Of a stretch of DNA of 64,000 nt, positions 48,024 to 55,657 are shown piece by piece. Source of the stretch: Sulfurospirillum sp. UBA4058 (GTDB lineage: Bacteria > Campylobacterota > Campylobacteria > Campylobacterales > Sulfurospirillaceae); the NCBI GenBank assembly GCA_002382085.1, contig DFZK01000012.1, forward strand, positions 303,494-367,493, given 5' to 3'. Each line of letters begins with the position of its first letter. Position 1 is the stretch's first letter. The notes under the pieces were generated by a model. That model saw only the letters and a program-made list of their open reading frames with translations. It searched no databases and was not told the DNA's origin. The translations under genes and the position numbers were made by a program.

Positions 48024-49985
48024 TTAGCACGATAACGAACACCTCTCGCCCAAACGGTATCCGACGACCCACCAACCTAAAACTAGAAGAATCGCCCCTA
48101 AAAATCCGTTAAACGTTAGCAAACAAAACAGACCCATAACCATCGCGAGAATCCCTAAAAGATAACTGCCCGAAAGCACGGCAAATAGGGCAACGACGCT
48201 ACCGGAAAGTCCGACGTAATTGAGGTAAATGATCTTGCCCAAAAGAACCTTTAATCGGCATATCGACAAAGAAGGATCGGCCGCACAGACGTCTATCCAT
48301 TTTTCGTTCACGTAAATGCCCTCTTTGAGTGCAAAAATCGCTAATGCCGCAACGACCAAAACGAAAAACGTTCGGGCGATGCCGCATAGTTTCGACAAAG
48401 AAAGCCATAACGTCGAGCCTAAAACGACCATCATCACGACCCAATTCAAGGCAAAATCGTTGCGTGCGCTTTCGTGTAAAAGGACTGCTAAAGCAGCGAT
48501 AAACAGAGCCAAACCCGTCACTTTTTCCAAAAGTCCGTTCAACGCTTTGCGCTCGGTCGCCATATAGGCGATCGCGTAAAATGCCGTAATGATACCGAGC
48601 GTTCCGATCTCAAAATTGAGGTAACGTCCGTCAAACGCCATCGAAAGTGCCATCACGAGCGCAACGCTGATGCTAAGCGTATGAAGCAGATCGTACGCGA
48701 AAAAGCTTTTTTGAAGCGGTTCGTTAAGCGTCACGACCGACATTAAACGGCTCATACGCGCCGGAAAATGCATCTCTTCGGTCATCACGTAACGTACGAT
48801 TTTGAGCCATAACGTCAACGCAAGCCCCAAACACAGAATCGCCCAAACGATCTCAAGAGTATTTCTCGAAACCATCCAATACTGATACGCTTGCCACACG
48901 AGTGCCACCGACCCGCCCCACAAACTTACAAACCAATACGCCGCTTTTTTGCATGCGCACGCCTTGATTCGCACAAGCCAAATCAACCCGAGCAAGCTTA
49001 AAGCAAAGCTTCCCGCAAACATCCATTGGGCGTAGGGATAATTGCTCACGAATCCGTGCAAGATATGTTTATCCGCGCGATCGGCGTCAAAAAGCCCCCA
49101 ATATCCGCCGACCGCACCCTCACTCACCCGTTTCCAAGGCTGATCGAACGCTTCGATAAAATTGTATTTCCAACCGCCCTCTTGTGCCATTTTGACAAAA
49201 CCGCGCGTAAAAATCGCTTGATTTTCCGCACTCGGGTAAGCACCTTCACGCATACGCCCGAAACTCGGCCAGCCCGTCTCACCGATGACGATCTCTTTGT
49301 CGGGGATTTTTTTCATCATCTCTTCGCGAATCGCTTTGACATGTAAGAGTGCTTTATCGACGCTGATGGGCTTGTCTTCCCAGTACGGCAAGATGTGAAT
49401 CGTCACGCGATCGACCGCGGGTGCAACTTCGGGATGCTTGTTCCAAAACTCCCATACGTCGGCATACGTGATCGTCATATCGGGTAACGCCTCTTTGACG
49501 CTTTGAATGTACGCGACCAACTGAGATGCGCTTACGTCGCGGCGCAAAAGAGCTTCGTTACCGACGACGACGGTCTCCACGATGTCTTTATTTTCCTGTG
49601 CAAGCGCGATCACGGTTTCGATCTCTTTTTTCGTCAATGCCGCATCGCTGCTCACCCACGCACCCAACCAAAGTTTCAGCCCGTGCTGACGCGCGATCTC
49701 CGGTAACGCTTCCAGCCCGACGCTTGAATACGTTCGAATGCATCCCGTTATCGTCGCCAAATGCGCCAAATCTTTGTCCATCTGCTCGATCGAAGGCTTA
49801 AACCCGTTTGGAATATCAAACGGAGAATCGTCTTTTCCGAAAGGCGCGTAAGAGAGGCATTGGAGCTTGACATCCTCGGGAAGCGTCACAAGAGAATCGG
49901 AAGGCTTTGCCGCCCAAAACCAAAAAAGCCCGAGACTGACAAACATCACCAAATAAAACAGCGTGATTTTAAGCGTATGCTTCAT
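48024..49985 (-). CDS. Membrane-bound GH17-like beta-1,3-glucosidase
   Basis: A 653-residue protein. After an N-terminal membrane helix (about 5-27) comes a (beta/alpha)8 domain of the GH17 type: CLSYAPFGKDDSPFD, IRTYSSVGLEALP, the acid/base Glu in VVVGNEALL and the nucleophile Glu in IVIGETGWPSFG. The C-terminal half (from about residue 320) is roughly nine membrane helices. Related proteins act with NdvB-type beta-glucan synthases to make or branch periplasmic glucans, but no GT2 synthase is near. Convergent relationship with nothing; alaS precedes on the same strand in the next transcript. Confidence 0.78.
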   Translation of the reverse strand: MKHTLKITLFYLVMFVSLGLFWFWAAKPSDSLVTLPEDVKLQCLSYAPFGKDDSPFDIPNGFKPSIEQMDKDLAHLATITGCIRTYSSVGLEALPEIARQHGLKLWLGAWVSSDAALTKKEIETVIALAQENKDIVETVVVGNEALLRRDVSASQLVAYIQSVKEALPDMTITYADVWEFWNKHPEVAPAVDRVTIHILPYWEDKPISVDKALLHVKAIREEMMKKIPDKEIVIGETGWPSFGRMREGAYPSAENQAIFTRGFVKMAQEGGWKYNFIEAFDQPWKRVSEGAVGGYWGLFDADRADKHILHGFVSNYPYAQWMFAGSFALSLLGLIWLVRIKACACKKAAYWFVSLWGGSVALVWQAYQYWMVSRNTLEIVWAILCLGLALTLWLKIVRYVMTEEMHFPARMSRLMSVVTLNEPLQKSFFAYDLLHTLSISVALVMALSMAFDGRYLNFEIGTLGIITAFYAIAYMATERKALNGLLEKVTGLALFIAALAVLLHESARNDFALNWVVMMVVLGSTLWLSLSKLCGIARTFFVLVVAALAIFALKEGIYVNEKWIDVCAADPSLSICRLKVLLGKIIYLNYVGLSGSVVALFAVLSGSYLLGILAMVMGLFCLLTFNGFLGAILLVLGWWVVGYRLGERCSLSC

Positions 49986-50314
49986 AAAACAATACTCCCT
50001 ACTAAAATGGCGCGATTATACAGAAATTGGGTTTAAGGGTTTACATGTAAAGAAAAAAATAAACATTAAGACGGTTTGACGAAAGCTTGTAGAGCGGTTT
50101 TGTTTTGACAGGTAAGGCTTCAAAAGTTTCAAAAAACTTACATGTCAAGATGTTCAGTAATCCTAAACTTGTAAAAAGTTAAAATTGAACCCTGTTTTTT
50201 GACGAGTTTTTCTTTATTACATGTAGAAATAATTGCCTCTTTACTGCTTCTATAATCTAGTTTTATATCCAGCTTCTGCTACAATTATCGCTCAATTTAC
50301 ACAAAGCGAATCCC
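49986..50314. other. 329-base intergenic region with palindrome copies
   Basis: Lies between the divergent GH17 and APC genes. It contains a TTACATGTAA at 50041-50050, an imperfect inverted pair TTGACAGGTAAG (50105-50116) and CTTACATGTCAA (50137-50148), and TTACATGTAG at 50217-50226. TATAAT at 50251-50256 and TACAAT at 50280-50285 are candidate -10 elements for the APC gene. Base composition becomes more AT-rich here. No open frame or RNA gene is recognised. Confidence 0.6.
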
Positions 50315-51505
50315 ATGAAAAAAAAGCTCACGACATTAACCCTCACAGGATTAATGATAGGTCCTATTTTAGGCTCTGGTATCATTCTTCTACCGCCCAT
50401 TGTGTATGATCTCACGGGCAATCTCTCCATTCTTGTCTGGTTCGTCATTTTAAGTCTTGGATTTGCTTTTGCGCTTGTTCTTGGGAACTTAAGCATCAAA
50501 TTTCCAGGCGATGAGGGAGTAACAAATGCCGTGCAAGAAGCCTTTAACACTAAGCTCAAATTTTTGACGTCATACTATCTCATCAGTGCCGTTTTTTTTG
50601 GTCCTGTTCCTGTTTATCTCATAGGTGCACTTTTTCTTCAACCTCTTTTAGGAGGAGAAGTTAATACGCTTGCATTTTTGATGTTGCTGTTTACACTTTT
50701 TGCCCTTCTGCGTCCTGTTCATTTTTTAGGAACACTCTCTTTGATCGTCACGACCGTTATTGGTATTATTTTAAGTCTGGGGAGCATTGCTATTTTAGTA
50801 GGAGACGAAACCAGCTTTTCTCTAGACACACCGTTTGATATGACGCTGATTTCACGAGCACTCTTGCTTGCTTTTTGGGCGATTGTGGGCTGGGAAGTGG
50901 TGGGTAACTACTCCAATGAAGTACATGATCCTAAACGAACGATCCCCAAGGCGGTGAAAATCAGTGCTGTTATTATCTCAGTTATCTACCTTTTAGTCGT
51001 CTGCGCTATCCAATGGGCTTCCCTTGATCGCACAAACACTATTACGGCACTTCTCTACCCTCTGTTTGGCACAGCCAGTGCCTATGTCATAGGTGTTTTA
51101 GCGATGCTTCTTTGTTTGAGCACGGTTCTACTTTTTGTAGGTGGTGTTTCAAGACTCATCTGTGGATTAACTGCTGAGACGACGGGCATACTGGGTCTTT
51201 TAAACAGGCGACTTAAAAATGGTGCACCTCTAGGGGCAACCGTTTTTTTGTGTTCCATTAATGCAACTGTTTTATGCTTAGTTACGTTAAACATTTTTAC
51301 AACCCAAGACTTAGTCGCCTTGGCAGATGGCTTTTTTATCGCCAATGCAACGATCGCCCTTTTAGCCGCTTTTAAACTCGCAACAACCAAAACGATTCGC
51401 TACACAGCTCTTTTTTTAGCAATCGTCTTTGCTGGCATGCTTTTGAGTGCGCATTGGATAGTTCTTAGTATCATCGCTCTTTTAGCGTGGAAAGTATTGC
51501 GATAA
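50315..51505 (+). CDS. APC-family amino acid permease
   Basis: A 396-residue integral membrane protein with about twelve helices. The first helix reads GLMIGPILGSGIILLPP, the glycine-rich motif of the amino acid-polyamine-organocation family, and helix 6 has FWAIVGWEVVGNYSNEVHDPKRTIPKA. The substrate cannot be read. Codon use differs from surrounding genes: far fewer CGA/TCG/ACG-type codons. The palindrome does not occur in it, only just after its stop (51511-51520). This suggests later acquisition. Confidence 0.85.
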   Translation: MKKKLTTLTLTGLMIGPILGSGIILLPPIVYDLTGNLSILVWFVILSLGFAFALVLGNLSIKFPGDEGVTNAVQEAFNTKLKFLTSYYLISAVFFGPVPVYLIGALFLQPLLGGEVNTLAFLMLLFTLFALLRPVHFLGTLSLIVTTVIGIILSLGSIAILVGDETSFSLDTPFDMTLISRALLLAFWAIVGWEVVGNYSNEVHDPKRTIPKAVKISAVIISVIYLLVVCAIQWASLDRTNTITALLYPLFGTASAYVIGVLAMLLCLSTVLLFVGGVSRLICGLTAETTGILGLLNRRLKNGAPLGATVFLCSINATVLCLVTLNIFTTQDLVALADGFFIANATIALLAAFKLATTKTIRYTALFLAIVFAGMLLSAHWIVLSIIALLAWKVLR

Positions 51506-51623
51506 ATCTCTTACATGTAAACTAAAAAGTCCTCATTTAACCGTACCGTTTATAGGGCATACTTTACCGCAAAAGCACTCTCTGTATCGCTCATCGTGTC
51601 GTAGAATACAATAATAATTTTGC

Positions 51624-51629
51624 TATAAT
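51624..51629 (+). promoter_or_regulatory. Probable -10 element for the receiver-domain gene
   Basis: TATAAT 35 bases before the ATG at 51664, preceded by an AT-rich tract with TACAAT 11 bases earlier. The rest of the 158-base gap holds one palindrome copy (51511-51520). Confidence 0.5.
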
Positions 51630-51663
51630 AATTTGCGTTAAAATTACAAACCGGATTCCATAA

Positions 51664-53118
51664 ATGATACTTTCGCAACCTCATCCTACGGCACACCACT
51701 CAAATTTTTCTTTGCTGATTGTTTCCGATCATATCGATCAATTATTGCCGAATCTGACACACTACTTTAGTCCGATCTATATAGCCTCCGACAGTGAAGA
51801 CGCTTTATCTCTTTTTGAAAAAAATGAGATTGATCTTGTTTTTGTCGACACGGACGTAGAAGGGCTCAACTGGTTGCATCTTGTTCAGCGGTTACGCCAA
51901 AACGCCTGCGACATTGCTCTGGTACCGATGCTTAATGATCCGGAATGTTTAACGACGCTCATGTCTATCGGTATCAGTCAATGTTTAATTAAACCGATTA
52001 CGCCCTCAAAACTTCAGTACGTTATTGACGATATGATCGTTCAATTACACCGAAAAAAAGAGGAAAAAGAGTTATTTAAGATCAACGGACACCACAAAAA
52101 GCATGATTTGGAAACCCTCTCCGCCATGCAAATTATCGAGAAGATCCCCTTTCCTATCTTTGCCTTTCAAAACGATACGATTCTTTTTGCCAGTGCCAAT
52201 TTATATTCACTTTTTATCGCTAAAAAAATCGATATAACCGACGGCATTACTTTGAACGATATAGAATCCCTTTTTGAAAAGATGACGGATCAGCACCGTT
52301 TTTCGGCTCTAAAACAAGGTAAAAGTTTAGACATTCATTATTACTATGCCGATGCATCGTTAAAAAAAGTATTTGTTGCGACGAAAGTGACGCTCACTTC
52401 TATTGTAAACGCTCAAGTATATTCCATTATTTTTTTACAAGACATCGCACCGCATTTAATGCAAATCAAAATGATGTCCTATCAAAATAACAAGGTTGAA
52501 AATTATAAAAACCTTATCGAAGAACTCTTGGCTAGGCGTGTATTTAAAGAGAGTTCTCAGTCCATCACGAAAACGGTTCAAGCCGTTTTTCAAAACAATA
52601 GTCTCGATCAAATGCTGAATATGCAAGAACTCCGAATCCTCAGAAAAAGCACTTCTTTTAAAATCAGTGCCGAAGAGTATATTGCCAATTTAGACGAATC
52701 TTCGTACGACGATGTTTCCGAACTCATGGCCATAACCGCAGAACTTCATTCGGAAATAGAATTTTTCTCGTATGAACCGACGCAAGAAGCGGCACTCAAA
52801 GTAGCACAACTCTTTGAAACGCACGGGAAAATCATCAAGTCGTTGATTGAATTTGTGGACTTAGGCAACGCCGTTTGTTCTTTGCAAGACTATATTACCG
52901 GACTGAGTGAAGATGACATCCAAAACAATGCCGCAAAAATAGAGTCTCTTTTTAGCAACCTCTTAGAAGACCTCATCCAATGGCGCATTAATATTTTTGA
53001 AACCAAAGTCGCGATCGACATCCATTACCTCGACAGCTCGATTTTCAGCAGTATTTTGCAACTCCAACTCAATATATCCGACGAGCCTACGCCAAGCGAC
53101 GATTTTGAGTTATTTTAG
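51664..53118 (+). CDS. Receiver-like and PAS-like signalling protein
   Basis: A 484-residue protein without a recognisable output domain. Residues about 15-130 follow a response-regulator receiver pattern: LLIVSDH at strand 1, DLVFVDTDVEG where D62 or D64 is the possible phospho-acceptor, VPMLND at strand 4 and CLIKPI with the conserved Lys110. Strand 1 has one acidic residue instead of two and strand 4 lacks the usual Thr/Ser. Residues about 155-270 look like a PAS domain (IIEKIPFPIFAFQND). The rest is helical. Its role is unknown; a degenerate or atypical signalling protein. Confidence 0.65.
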   Translation: MILSQPHPTAHHSNFSLLIVSDHIDQLLPNLTHYFSPIYIASDSEDALSLFEKNEIDLVFVDTDVEGLNWLHLVQRLRQNACDIALVPMLNDPECLTTLMSIGISQCLIKPITPSKLQYVIDDMIVQLHRKKEEKELFKINGHHKKHDLETLSAMQIIEKIPFPIFAFQNDTILFASANLYSLFIAKKIDITDGITLNDIESLFEKMTDQHRFSALKQGKSLDIHYYYADASLKKVFVATKVTLTSIVNAQVYSIIFLQDIAPHLMQIKMMSYQNNKVENYKNLIEELLARRVFKESSQSITKTVQAVFQNNSLDQMLNMQELRILRKSTSFKISAEEYIANLDESSYDDVSELMAITAELHSEIEFFSYEPTQEAALKVAQLFETHGKIIKSLIEFVDLGNAVCSLQDYITGLSEDDIQNNAAKIESLFSNLLEDLIQWRINIFETKVAIDIHYLDSSIFSSILQLQLNISDEPTPSDDFELF

Positions 53119-53150
53119 TCGGAAAAACCGAAGCAAAGCAGAATGTTTTA

Positions 53151-53245
53151 TGTGATCAAAATTTCCACGGCTAACGTTTTCAAAACCCCTACTTGTTCCG
53201 CTTAAAACCTCACGGAATAGTTCTTGTATAAGCCTTTTGATCACA
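53151..53245. repeat. 11-bp inverted repeats flanking 73 bases
   Basis: TGTGATCAAAA (53151-53161) and its exact reverse complement TTTTGATCACA (53235-53245) enclose 73 bases in the gap before the gene at 53261. The right arm is 15 bases from that gene's start and overlaps its likely promoter/leader zone. The half-site resembles Crp/Fnr-type sites, but the arms are far apart; a hairpin or a small MITE-like remnant are alternatives. No target duplication is visible. Confidence 0.5.
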
Positions 53246-53260
53246 CAAAAAGGAAATATC

Positions 53261-53821
53261 ATGTCGATAGTAGCGTATATCAAAGAAAACGATCTCGCGT
53301 GGCAGCCCTCTTTTAGCGGCGAACTCGGACAAGGTCTTGTCGGATATCGAGGTGCTTTAATTATCGAAGCAGGAAAGCAACTCTCCGCCGATAGAATTTT
53401 GCCTCCCAAAATCCAAGCCAAACAAGTTTTGGTCGTAGCCGACGATGCGAACATCAAATTTTTTGCATGCGAACTCGAGAGTATTTTGCATTTTGAGCCC
53501 TTTTTTGAAAAATACAAAGCGTTTTTTACGCCTGAAACCTTGGTCGTGCTTTTTGTGACCGACCTCGATAAAAACGGAACGTTTACCTATGAAGGCATCA
53601 CTTTCAACGCCTATTCGTTGGCGGAGAGTTCGGTTTGGAACGAACTTTTAGACCTCTCGAATTTGGAAAAAAACGAACTCAAAAAAATGGACAACGCCGA
53701 GAAGATCGAAGCACTTTACGAAGCTCTTTTAAGCTCTGATTGCACTGCTTCGGCGATGAGTTTTGAAGAGGTACTCAGCCACAAAGGTGAAAGTTCCAAA
53801 AAAATCATGGGCGCGGTTTAA
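53261..53821 (+). CDS. Unrecognised soluble protein
   Basis: I do not recognise this 186-residue protein. I chose the ATG at 53261 (MSIVAYIKEN) because AAAAGGA precedes it; an in-frame ATG 24 bases earlier lies in the inverted repeat. It has no signal or membrane segment. The N-terminal part has an alternating glycine-rich region (SGELGQGLVGYRGALIIEAGK), the middle is strand-rich with VLVVADD, and the C-terminus is helical and charged. Codon use is like its neighbours. Its only hint of function is the receiver-domain gene 142 bases upstream. Confidence 0.65.
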   Translation: MSIVAYIKENDLAWQPSFSGELGQGLVGYRGALIIEAGKQLSADRILPPKIQAKQVLVVADDANIKFFACELESILHFEPFFEKYKAFFTPETLVVLFVTDLDKNGTFTYEGITFNAYSLAESSVWNELLDLSNLEKNELKKMDNAEKIEALYEALLSSDCTASAMSFEEVLSHKGESSKKIMGAV

Positions 53822-53874
53822 GTCGCTTCGTCTTATTTCATGCTACACTTTTACATGTAAAATAAAGGCGTAGC

Positions 53875-54039
53875 ATGAAAATCAAAAAACTCTGTTCTCT
53901 GAAAAAAGACGACGTGAAAGCGTACGCCAAAAAGATCGTCAAGATCGTCTCAAAACCCAAATTTATCTGCGAAAAATGCGCCCGCGTAGCCAAAGATGAA
54001 AAGCATTTGTGCCATGGGCTACCTCTTAAAAAGCTCTAA
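53875..54039 (+). CDS. Small 54-residue Cys-rich basic protein
   Basis: A short gene starting MKIKKLCSLKKDD and ending PLKKL, 54 residues with many lysines. The C-terminal half has CEKCARVAKDEKHLCHG, a likely zinc-binding CxxC...C/H knuckle. I have an impression of similar 50-60 residue proteins elsewhere in Proteobacteria but cannot name the family. It follows the previous gene by 53 bases, with a TTACATGTAA at 53851-53860 just upstream, and its stop overlaps the convergent DUF1566-like gene by 4 bases. Confidence 0.65.
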   Translation: MKIKKLCSLKKDDVKAYAKKIVKIVSKPKFICEKCARVAKDEKHLCHGLPLKKL

Positions 54040-54518
54040 CGCACCAACCGCACGGCACCCACAAAGCCCTTGGTGTGCGCATCAACGCCGCCGTTTAACA
54101 GATCGATCGTGTAAAAGAGTGCCGGTATGAGCGCATCGCCTTCAAGGTAGACCGAAGCCGTGAGGTAGTTCGCCCCCTCGCCCGTCGTATCGCGCACCTT
54201 ACCGAAAATCTTTGTGTTGATGACCGGTTCTTGACAGCGAGCATCGACCAGTGTGAGCAGTTCATCGACCGTCGGCAAACGCCACCCTCCTCCAAGCAAA
54301 CGCACGTTTTCATCGACTTCCGCACGTCTCATCAGCGCAATTTCACCCACGCAACCTTTGATTTTCTGCCACGTTTGCCCGAGGGCACAACGCCTCCAGA
54401 TCAACCCCGTTTTCGTATCGCGCACTTCTGCGTCCTTGGCGATTAGATTCGGTGTGTTAAACGAACAGGCTGCCAAAGCGTTTAGTGCGATCATTGCGGT
54501 GAGCAAAAACCGTTTCAT
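54036..54518 (-). CDS. DUF1566-type lipoprotein
   Basis: A 160-residue exported protein: signal peptide with lipobox-like LAAC (Cys18), then a C-type-lectin-like DUF1566/Lcl domain with VRDTKTGLIWRRCALGQTW and LLGGGWRLPTVDELLTLVD, ending GAVRLVR. Such proteins are surface or periplasmic and of unknown role. Its ATG overlaps the stop of the SDR remnant (ATGA), so it may now be read from that gene's ribosome site. Confidence 0.8.
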   Translation of the reverse strand: MKRFLLTAMIALNALAACSFNTPNLIAKDAEVRDTKTGLIWRRCALGQTWQKIKGCVGEIALMRRAEVDENVRLLGGGWRLPTVDELLTLVDARCQEPVINTKIFGKVRDTTGEGANYLTASVYLEGDALIPALFYTIDLLNGGVDAHTKGFVGAVRLVR

Positions 54519-54589
54519 GGATAAACCATCTTTTTGCTCACGCCGCCGTCCACCGCAAAATCACTGCCGGTAATAATGACGATTTGCAT
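54515..54589 (-). pseudogene. Collapsed short-chain dehydrogenase/reductase gene
   Basis: A 24-codon frame with a good AAGGAG ribosome site and ATG. It reads MQIVIITGSDFAVDGG, then VSKKMVYP and a stop. The start MxIVIITG is the first strand and nucleotide-binding turn of an SDR enzyme, while ITGSDFAVDGG is the classical SDR C-terminus. The two ends share ITGS, so the gene looks like an internal deletion of the whole body by recombination at a short repeat. Confidence 0.7.
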
Positions 54590-54706
54590 GTATGCTCCTT
54601 TTTACATGTAAAACCATAACACACCCGTGCTTTGACTTTTACATGTAAAGCACTCTTTAGCAACGCTAAAGTACAATAGATCTTATTTTACGTCAAAAGG
54701 TTTACG

Positions 54707-55657
54707 ATGAAACAAGCACTGGTACTTCTGAATATGGGAGGTCCGAACAATCTCGATGAAGTGAAACTCTTTTTATCCAACATGTTCAACGATGCCAACA
54801 TTATCACCGTGAAAAGTGCTCTTTTGCGTCGTTTGATCGCATTTATGATTACAACCTCACGCACCAAAACGGCACAAGCCAACTACGCTAAACTGGGTGG
54901 GAAATCGCCTTTGGTCGGATACACCAAACAACTCGTTTCAAAACTGCAAAACGCGCTTCCTTCTTTACATGTAACCTTTGCGATGCGCTATACGCCGCCT
55001 TTTTGCGACGAAGCGATCCGCGAGCTTCAAGCACAAGGAACTACGGAAGTCATCTTGTTGCCGCTGTATCCACACTACTCGACCACGACGACCAAGTCTT
55101 CGGTGGAAGATTTTATGAAAACGGCAAAAACGTTGGGGTTGGATGCCAAAATACGCGTCATTGATCGCTTTTATACCAATGAAAGCTACAACCGTCTTTT
55201 GCTCAAAAAGATCAAAGAAGCACTCGCGCATAACGATCCAAGCCGCATGGAGTTGATCTTCTCGGCGCACTCTTTGCCGCAAAAAATCGTCGCAAACGGC
55301 GATCCGTATGAAAAAGAGGTCATCTTACATGTCAAAGCGATGGAAAAACTTTTGGAAGCAGAAAATCTTCATTTTAACGCCGTTCATCTCGCCTATCAGT
55401 CTAAACTAGGACCCGTTAAATGGCTAGAGCCTTCCTTGGAGGAAAAACTTAAAACACTGGAAAACAAAAACGCGCTCATCGTGCCGATCTCCTTTACGAT
55501 CGACAATTCGGAGACGGAGTTTGAACTAAGTATGGAGTACGCGCATCTTGCGCACGAGTTGGGATTTGAGCGCTACCTTGTCGCACAATGCCCCAACGAC
55601 GATGACGCGTTTGTCGAAGCAATCAGTAGTTGGGTACCAGATCGCTTGAAGGAGTAA
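54707..55657 (+). CDS. hemH: Ferrochelatase
   Basis: Inserts iron into protoporphyrin IX, the last haem step. The 316 residues contain LLNMGGPNNLDEVKLFLSNMF, AMRYTPPFCDEAI, LPLYPHYSTTTT and the catalytic FSAHSLPQK with its His, and the acidic ETEFELSMEY strip. Two TTACATGTAA copies (54602-54611, 54639-54648) lie upstream, one inside the gene (54965-54974, LHVT) and a TTACATGTCA variant at 55325 (LHVK). The last 35 bases overlap ftsI on the other strand. Confidence 0.96.
   Translation: MKQALVLLNMGGPNNLDEVKLFLSNMFNDANIITVKSALLRRLIAFMITTSRTKTAQANYAKLGGKSPLVGYTKQLVSKLQNALPSLHVTFAMRYTPPFCDEAIRELQAQGTTEVILLPLYPHYSTTTTKSSVEDFMKTAKTLGLDAKIRVIDRFYTNESYNRLLLKKIKEALAHNDPSRMELIFSAHSLPQKIVANGDPYEKEVILHVKAMEKLLEAENLHFNAVHLAYQSKLGPVKWLEPSLEEKLKTLENKNALIVPISFTIDNSETEFELSMEYAHLAHELGFERYLVAQCPNDDDAFVEAISSWVPDRLKE

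Noticed and set aside
53110..53517. Minus frame across the gap after the receiver gene
   Set aside because: It runs antisense into the supported gene at 53261 and has no start signals.
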